Source: Patella vulgata
Lineage: Eukaryota > Mollusca > Gastropoda > Patellidae
Length of the DNA stretch: 64,000 bases
Assembly: GCF_932274485.2 (NCBI RefSeq)
Contig: NC_065881.2
Coordinates: forward strand, 63,870,702-63,934,701
Direction of reading: 5' to 3'
Below the pieces are notes generated by a model. The model was given only the letters and a program-made list of their open reading frames with translations. It did no database searches and was not told the origin of the DNA. Made by a program: the position numbers and the translations under genes. Positions 57,228 to 64,000 of the stretch are shown here, piece by piece (the stretch's first letter is position 1; each line of letters opens with the position of its first letter).

Positions 57228-57963
57228 TTAAAGGACAATATTGGTGCCAGTCATTATCACATATGTGATAGAGTTGGTTAAACACATTCCAAATATAATT
57301 TTAGCACAGAGATCATTGCTACGATAGCTGAGTAATACAGGTTTCCTGAGTCGGAAGTGACGAACGCCAAAGGAAAACACGAGTCGTCTCTCTATATAAC
57401 TGACTGATGTGACGAGTGATAACGGATATATGGCCGAATTTCTGCTCACTAATAATTCCTTCGAATACCAAAAGTTGATAGATGGGACTGTAAGAGGATA
57501 CATGACAATTCAATAAAGTAATTGAATGTCATTAGATAAGAGAACACGAGAAAAATAGAAATAGTCCGTACATTCGCTTGTTTATATTCATTGTAAATCT
57601 TATAAAAACATGGTAATGCACGGACTTTTTCTGTTTTTCTTTCGTGTTCACTTATCTAGTGGCAGTCAATTCTTTTTATGAATTGTCAGATATCCTCTCA
57701 CAATCTCATACAACAACTTTTGGTCTTCGAATGAATTATTAGTGAGCAGAAATTCGGCCGTATATCCGTTATCACTCGTCACATCAGTCAGTTATATAGA
57801 GAGATGACTCGTGTTTTCCTTTGGCGTTCGTCACTTCCGACTCAGGAAACCTGTTTTACTCAGCTATCGTAGCAATGATCTCTGTGTTAAAATTATATTT
57901 GGAATGTGTTTAACCAGCTCTATCACATATGTGATAATGACTGGCACCAATATTGTCCTTTAA
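57228..57963. mobile_element. 736-bp near-perfect palindrome, TTAA-bounded
   Basis: The left arm 57228 to about 57575 is the reverse complement of about 57619-57963, with roughly 43 bp of unpaired loop. The outer 240 bp differ at about five positions by eye; the inner part diverges more. Edges TTAAAGGACAATATTGG and CCAATATTGTCCTTTAA carry TTAA, like families C and D. The 91- and 64-codon frames run through one arm and are not genes. It could be a snapback or inverted-duplicate DNA element. Confidence 0.9.
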
Positions 57964-58674
57964 ATAAGGGGGCGGAGGGCTTCGCTCCGTGTATATGCAA
58001 TGTGAAGTTACCACAGGACATGTACACAATAATGTTATATATAAGTACACAATTAATTTGAAACCCAGAGGACAAAAAATAACTATCAAATCAAGTGTCC
58101 GCTATACTGCACTGTCCTATTAAGTCCTATCAGATTGGTTGGAGCATTTCCATAATGTACATATATTTTATTATAATTAAACATGAATAATCAAACAGGG
58201 TAAATATTAAGAACATTGTGATATATTTGGCGCGGTTGGGTGGGGTAATGTAGATCTAAACTATTTTTTGTATACCAAAGTCTTCTTGCCAGTTTGAATC
58301 TTCAAATATTGGTCAGTTTTCACTCTTTTTAGTTTGTGTCTTCAACAAATATTTAACTAATTACGAATTGTACCAGTAAGTGTGGGACCAATGAGGGTGA
58401 GATGATAAGAATACTAGGATTTTATTTTTACTTGGATCAAAGAAAAGAAGAAATCCCAATTATATTATATGAAGTAAACCGGAATCTAGATGTGAAATTC
58501 GTATTCTAGGCCCCAGCAACTATCTGAAATCCTGTGAAATGTTTTCAAAGAAATTTTAACGCCCAGTAGTTGCAAGTTAAGTTGGAAGTTAGTTTTGAAA
58601 ACGAGGTTCTTGAATGCCCCTACGGATTGACACCTTCCTGGTAATCTTTTGTTTTTATACGTCCACATTATAAT
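57964..58674. other. spacer, nothing recognised
   Basis: A small GC-rich hairpin GCGGAGGGCTTCGCTCCG lies at about 57973-57990. Otherwise AT-rich with no frame. Confidence 0.5.
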
Positions 58675-59800
58675 GTGGCCCTATATTGCCGTCGCCCCTA
58701 TCAGTGTGTCGCATACAGGCCTCAATTCTTAACTGGTCGTCTTGAAACTTGACATACCTATTCCTTATACCATAAGGATGATCCCTATTGCATTTGGTGC
58801 ATGCCCGACCCCCATGGGCAGACCCACACCCATTTTTTCTTTGTGTGTCTGTGTGTTGCTTACAGGCAACAATTCTTAATGGGTCGTTTTGGAACTTTGC
58901 ATATGTATTTCTTATAGCCTAAGGACGGCAACTATTGATTTTGGTGCATGACCCGACCCCCAGGGGCAGAGCCAAGCGCAATTTTCTGTTTATCGTATAC
59001 AGACCGCAGTTCTGAATGGATCAATTTGGAACTTGGCATATGTATTGCTTATAGCCTAATAAGGGCGGCAACTATTGATTTTGGTGCATGTCTCGACCCC
59101 AGGGGCAGTGCCACTCCCTATTGCTGTGTTTAGCGCTCGAAGACCACAATTCTGAATGGATTATCTTTGAACTTGGTATACTTATTCCTGAGGGCGGCAT
59201 GATCCCTCCACTCTTTGGGCGGTGCCAAACCAACTGTTTGTTCATATTTTGTCTGTAAATGATATACAGGTTGCAATTATTAAAAGATTTGGATCGAATT
59301 CGGAATGATCCATCATAGGGTTGTACCTATTTATATTGGTCCATGTCCAACCCCCAGGGGCAGAGCCACGCCTAATTTTTGTGTTTTTTGTCTACATGCT
59401 GGTATTCTGAAAGGATAGCAACTAATTATTTTGATGCTTGTCCAGACCCCCAGGGATACCACACCCACTTTTTGGGGTGAATTTTTGTCTGTAAATACTC
59501 TACAGGTTGCAATTATGAACAAATTTTGTTCAAATTCAGCATATCAATCATTTCAATAACAGGGTGGTACCTATTCATATTGCACCCCAGGTGCAGCGCC
59601 ACATCCAATTTTTGTGTTTATCGTCTACAGGCTGCTATTCTGAATGGATCATTTTGGAACTTTCCATATTTATTCCTTATACCGTAAAGGTGGCAACTAT
59701 TTATTTTGGTGCATGCCCCCCCCCCCCTCCACCTGTGGCGGCGTCACGGCCACTTATTGTTAATATTTAGTCTGTAAATTTAGCAAAACAAACCCAACGC
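58675..59800 (+). repeat. degenerate tandem array of about 140-bp units
   Basis: About eight diverged units, each with a TTGGTGCATG-type box (58796, 58943, 59083, a worn one near 59200, 59338, 59433, near 59581, 59708), then CGACCCCCAGGGGCAGAGCC, ATTTTTGTGTTTATCG, TACAGGCTGCAATTCTGAA and CTTATAGCCTAAGG segments. Spacings are about 140-148 bp for most and about 95-130 bp for shortened units. Short frames of 61-68 codons cross single units only, so it is not a coding array as it stands. Confidence 0.88.
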
Positions 59801-62008
59801 CTAGCCTTCTTTGCCTCTTGTCATTTCATATTTCATTCTCTTCATTTTAAATATACCATACCAATCAAAGCAGGAATATGGACGTATAAATTGCAGCGTT
59901 AGTGATGCTCTTGTTTATCACACAATAAGAAACAATAGAGGCGGGCGCTCAAAAAAATAGTTACATTACTCCCGCAAACTGTTTTAGTGACCATTTAAAA
60001 CGGCTTAAACTTTTAGATAAGTTACATAGGCCAATACCTCGTATTTTGGCGTTTGGTTTACATATACTTCAGTAGACCTTTTATTCGGGGGATCTGTGAA
60101 AATTTGGACTTCTCCTATAAAGAAAAGTTGTAATTTATCTTCTGCTGTATTCTTTATGATAATGGAGAATCTCAAATGATTCTAACCGACGATAACTTTT
60201 AAAATCCTCTCTGTCAAATAACTTCTCATTATTAGGAGAAAAAAGAAAGATAAAATATTTACAAACACAATTGTTTTCTTTTTAAGATAATGCGCTGTCA
60301 AATAACAAGAAAAGAAATCGCAGAAGCAAACGCAATTTTCTTTCAATCGTATACTTTTAATGTGCAAATTAATAATATAATTATCGTATACGGAGGAGGG
60401 GGGGGGGGGTCAGTCGGGATGGTTTGAAACTTTTAAACGTTATTTCAAAATTAATAGGCGACACTTTTGAAATTGGATCCAACACCATATGCCTGTAAGA
60501 ATGAGTGGATCAATTTTCCCCACTCTCGGAGGTTATTCGAGCAAAAGTATTATTTTCGGCCAGTTTTCAGCGATGATTTTTACGGTCCTCCTAACCATAA
60601 AAGATCACGTACGCCTAAAGTGAAGATAAACATGCCCTGCAGGGTTGCGGTACAGCTCGCGATATGTTTCGACGCGGTTCTTTCCACAGAACTGTTTTGG
60701 GTCGCAGCTGTTTATTATTAATATAAATCTTAGGTTTGGTGTATCTATTTATATATTTTTCGTTTAGCCTCTACCTTTTTACTTTCAAAATAAGTAAATG
60801 GGACTGAGCCAAACTAGGTATCCAGCCAAACCGCTACATCGGCTATTCCATTTCATACTGCATTCATTCATTTAATTTTTGTTAAACACGCGCTGTCGTG
60901 TATGCACTAGAAAGGTAGACCAGTGTAAGGACATTGAGTGTAACATTGTGTTAAGACAACAGATTTACAAAATTCCATTTCTAGTTACATGATCTCATAT
61001 TTTTCCATTATTGTTTATATTTGAGTAACTGTGTTAGATAATACAACCCTATATAAGACGTGACATTTCTCACAAGTGCGGATTCTGTTCGACAAACAAG
61101 CCAGAAGGCAAAATTGTTGCCTTTCGCTGAAGGTTTTAAAGTCAATTTGAAAATGTTCTGTCACATTTGGAATGCAGTTGTTACATTAGCCACACTGAGT
61201 ACGGTTAAACAACAACTAACGTTGGCCGATAATAAAAACTTTCAGAAGTGCCAGGCTTAGCGATTCAGTGCTAAGCTGCGACTATTTTCTGGAATTCCAC
61301 TTATGTAAAGCTTTCAGGAAGTTACTCAATAATAAGAAAGACGGTTTAACTCCGAAAGCAAATACTATGTTCACTTTGAGGGTTTAAACGTATAGGGACT
61401 ATTCTCACAATTTATATCACCCGAGTCAATTCTTCATTGACCGCGAGGCATCTAGGGAATGATTTATCTCAATAAAAGAACTATTGTGGGCTAGACTTAA
61501 AATAATCAATCGTTTGATTAGCAGCAATTCTGAACTTGGCAAACACTGAGCGAACTAAAGAAGTTTTAACGTTTAAAGGAGAAATCACAATACCAATGAA
61601 TAAAGCCGATTAATTCTGTATGGAAACTTCCCGTTTTATTTATTACTTGTTCCGAACCTTCGGTCGAAACACGTATTGTTTCTGTAAATATTCTTATTAA
61701 AAAAAATTGTGGAATTTAATCAGTTTGTGCAGCCAAAACTGTACATGGTGCAAACACTCTGCCAACGTAGATGTTGTTGGTCTCTGTGGATCTATTTATT
61801 AAATATAAATTGGGTCATTTCTGCCGAACCAGCCGAATAGGAAGTGTTTTACGGATGGGACAAAAAATAATCTCAGATTACCCATATCTCAGTTATTTCT
61901 CAACAGATCTTCTTCGGGTTTTCATTTTTGGATGCTTTGGACGAATCCGAATCCCATATTATTATGGGCTCTGGCTGACAGTTTTTAGAAATTAGGAAGT
62001 TCGCTCGA
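59801..62008. other. spacer, nothing firmly recognised
   Basis: A G-run lies at about 60397-60408. Two plus-strand frames (60467-60721, 84 codons; 61060-61260, 66 codons) are somewhat protein-like in composition but have neither a domain nor good splice edges. Confidence 0.4.
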
Positions 62009-62413
62009 TTAAAGATACATTATGGGAGATTCGATAACGAGTTGGCAGTTCTCACTATAATAGTCAAAAACTAGATAATGTAAAAGGCAATTTGCTGAAA
62101 ATTTCTTTTAAATTGATCCACTATGCACCGAGAACAAAGCGATTGAATTTCCGCGTAGCCTTCATCATCATTACTAAAGTCAGTACGATAAACAGCATAG
62201 TCTAGATTGTCCATTTAATCGTTAAATCGTGAAGGAAAGTTATACAGTAAATCGGCTCACAATCCACTAAAGATCGCAGGCTAGCGATGCCATCTAGAGT
62301 TGATTATAGTCTGGATAGGTTAATTAATGTCTAATTAATAATTTAGATAACATTTCAGGCATAAAGAAAGACCGGCAATAGACAGATTTAGCTCTTGCAA
62401 AATGTATGTTTAA
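62009..62413 (-). mobile_element. family D element, full length
   Basis: Starts TTAAAGATACATTATGGG and ends GCAAAATGTATGTTTAA, with the core AAAGAAAGACCGGCAATAGA. 405 bp, inverted relative to the copy at 36821. Confidence 0.88.
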
Positions 62414-62886
62414 TATTAGCATCAAAGATTTGCGAAAGTTTTCTTTATCATTTTTTCGACATTCAAGATGGAATATCTCCGTCACCATTTGAGGTATGAT
62501 GTTGAAACTTGGTAGCAATAAGGATCACACCGATGCCTTCAAAATGGCTTATTAAAAAAAATTTGTGACGGCTTCCGGAAATTACCGAGGCCTTCCGATT
62601 TTTCTCGAACATGAATAGTTCTCGTTAACGCCCCTGATATTATCTTTCATTTTTAAAGACCTTGTTCCATAACATTTTCAACCACTTAGCCGCCATATTG
62701 GATTTTACAAAAAACATTCAAATCGATATTTAGCCGCCATTTTAATTCCGATTTTCGAAAATTTTTCTTTTTGAACCTACTCCAAATGGTAACAATCCTT
62801 AGGGACTTTTCACCATCTAGATGGTGACCTATTAACTTATCCATGGCCCTTGACCTTTGTATGTATGATGACCCTGGTGTCTACTA
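62414..62886. other. spacer, nothing recognised
   Basis: AT-rich sequence; no frame or repeat that I can support. Confidence 0.5.
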
Positions 62887-62898
62887 ACAATTAATATA

Positions 62899-63164
62899 GA
62901 AATGAAATGAAATTGTGTTTAACGTCCTACGGCCTACTCTTATATCGAATTCCAACTGTCAAGGGATCTTTTACGTGTACGCCAATGTGTACACTGGACC
63001 TCGGTTTTTCGTCCCATTTGAACGACTAAACAGCTTTCCTGCATAACTGACAAGGGGGACCACGCCGGAAAATATGGATGAACTCTCTCGGCCAATGCAG
63101 GGATCGAACACCCGACCTCCAGGCTAGCGAGCCAGCGTCTTACCAACTTACCGTGACCCACCCT
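62899..63164 (-). repeat. SINE-B copy with head, 3' deletion and TSD
   Basis: Minus orientation. The head lies at the right end (B box GGTGTTCGATCCCTG), the body is intact to CGATATAAGAGTAGGCC, which then joins directly to GTAGGACGTTAAAC, deleting about 100 bp. ACAATTAATATA at 62887-62898 recurs at 63165-63176 as a perfect 12-bp duplication. The 83-codon antisense frame is SINE-derived. Confidence 0.95.
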
Positions 63165-63362
63165 ACAATTAATATAAAAAAGTTCGGTCATGAAGTATAA
63201 CTTCCGGTTTTGTTAAGAGTTCAAAATAACAGGTTTTTCCACTTTAATAGGTATTGGATGTTTCTATAAACTCAATAATTCATGGTGTAACTTGGGAGTG
63301 GTTGGTGGTGGGGCGGGGGGTATGAATATTGCTGCGTTTTAAATACCACTTGAGGTCACCCA

Positions 63363-63649
63363 ATGAAAAAGTAGAGACTGGATCTCTAAACTAAAAGAAC
63401 AGGTCCCATTACGTCTAAAGCCTAGCTTATGTCACCCCCCCCCCCCGACGCGACAAAATTGTCGGCGACTCGAAATCGGCGAATAGTTTACGATCAAGTG
63501 GAACTGATCAGTCGTCACTACCTGGGCAACCTGAGCGCTCTTATGACTGTTGTAACTCGGACGGCAGCCAGTCGCATCCAGTTTCTCGGAGTCGCACATG
63601 AAAAAGTGCAGACTGGTTCTCTAAACTAAAAGAACAGGTTCCATTACGT
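63363..63649 (+). repeat. 52-bp direct repeat pair flanking a GC-rich core
   Basis: ATGAAAAAGTAGAGACTGG and CTAAACTAAAAGAACAGG at 63363-63414 recur at 63598-63649 with about four differences, 235 bp apart. Between them lie a C-run (63436-63446) and a GC-richer stretch with several GTCG/CGAC motifs. A 66-codon frame spans the core without a domain. Confidence 0.85.
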
Positions 63650-64000
63650 TGTGGTTAAAACAACCCGTGGTTTCCAACGAGCTTCCTTAAAGACGTCCGG
63701 TATCAGCCGTTCAACGATTACGCTGCCCTTATCAACTGTTTTGGCGATCAACATTTTGATATGAAATATTCTGATACGGTAAATAAGCTATTTCTTCACA
63801 TTTTGGTGTTTGATTCCCATACTGACATGAATTTTTTTCCGGAGACCCAGGAAAAATTGGACATTCCCGCAAAAAATTTGAATGGAAGGGTACAATAAAA
63901 CTGTACTGCTGGGCAATATGCTATCTGTCTTCCTTTAACAAAAATCGTTGGCTTTGGGTGCTGGTTATCCAGAAATGTCAGCTCTGGGATTCCTGCTCAG
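63650..64000. other. window end, nothing recognised
   Basis: No repeat or frame that I can support; a TE fragment cut by the window edge cannot be excluded. Confidence 0.4.

Noticed and set aside
57228-57513. 91- and 64-codon minus-strand frames
   Set aside because: They read one arm of the 736-bp palindrome; no domain and no support as genes.
58948-59133. Repeat-protein gene across the tandem array
   Set aside because: No single frame crosses more than about one unit, and unit lengths are not multiples of three.
1-64000. Retrovirus-like or Polinton-type elements
   Set aside because: No long direct terminal repeats and no recognisable polymerase, integrase or capsid-like frame were seen.

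Overview
This window looks like non-coding (intergenic or intronic) DNA of an animal, most likely a lophotrochozoan and probably a mollusc. It is AT-rich. No open frame exceeds 150 codons, and the longest frames fall inside SINEs. It is littered with two tRNA-headed SINE families, short TIR elements and microsatellites. The taxon is an inference from the repeat style; no gene was recognised well enough to prove it. No bacterial-style operons, rRNA genes, functional tRNA genes, CRISPR arrays or retrovirus-like elements were seen.

The repeats are the best supported content. SINE-A has a tRNA-like head (A box TGGCTGAATGG, B box GGTTTCGAATCCC) and a (TC)n tail. SINE-B has a tRNA-like head (TGGCTAAGTGG, GTTCGATCC) and an (ATTTC)n tail. 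Both end in the same GACGTTAAAC block. Several copies keep 9-15 bp target-site duplications (TSDs), and three SINE-B copies are 5'-truncated yet flanked by perfect TSDs. DNA-transposon-like elements include: a foldback-like element at 5992-7442 whose arms are palindromic GTCG-rich minisatellites, inserted into an older SINE-A and itself filled with SINEs; a 1.67-kb element with very long inverted repeats at 14277-15946; TTAA-bounded families C (20955, 54331) and D (22861, 29680, 36821, 62009); a 736-bp palindrome at 57228-57963; and a CACTG-ended element at 23131-24210. A degenerate tandem array of about 140-bp units lies at about 58675-59800.

Coding evidence is thin. The best candidates are a minus-strand cluster of three splice-bounded frames at 16257-17956 (the lowest one encodes membrane-spanning segments), a minus-strand frame at 32142-32384 that resembles part of a PR/SET domain, a minus-strand two-exon frame at 43776-44202, and isolated plus-strand exon candidates at 20206, 30650 and 38011. 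None forms a complete gene, so how any genes work together cannot be described. The layout is: 1-5.5 kb quiet; 5.5-14 kb SINEs and the foldback element; 14.2-18 kb long-TIR element plus the minus-strand exon cluster; 18-24.2 kb SINE-B and small DNA elements; 24.2-32 kb sparse; 32-34 kb PR/SET-like frame and paired SINE-B; 34-45 kb sparse; 45-54.8 kb SINE-B, SINE-A and family C; 57-60 kb palindrome and satellite-like array; 60-64 kb family D, SINE-B and a short direct repeat.
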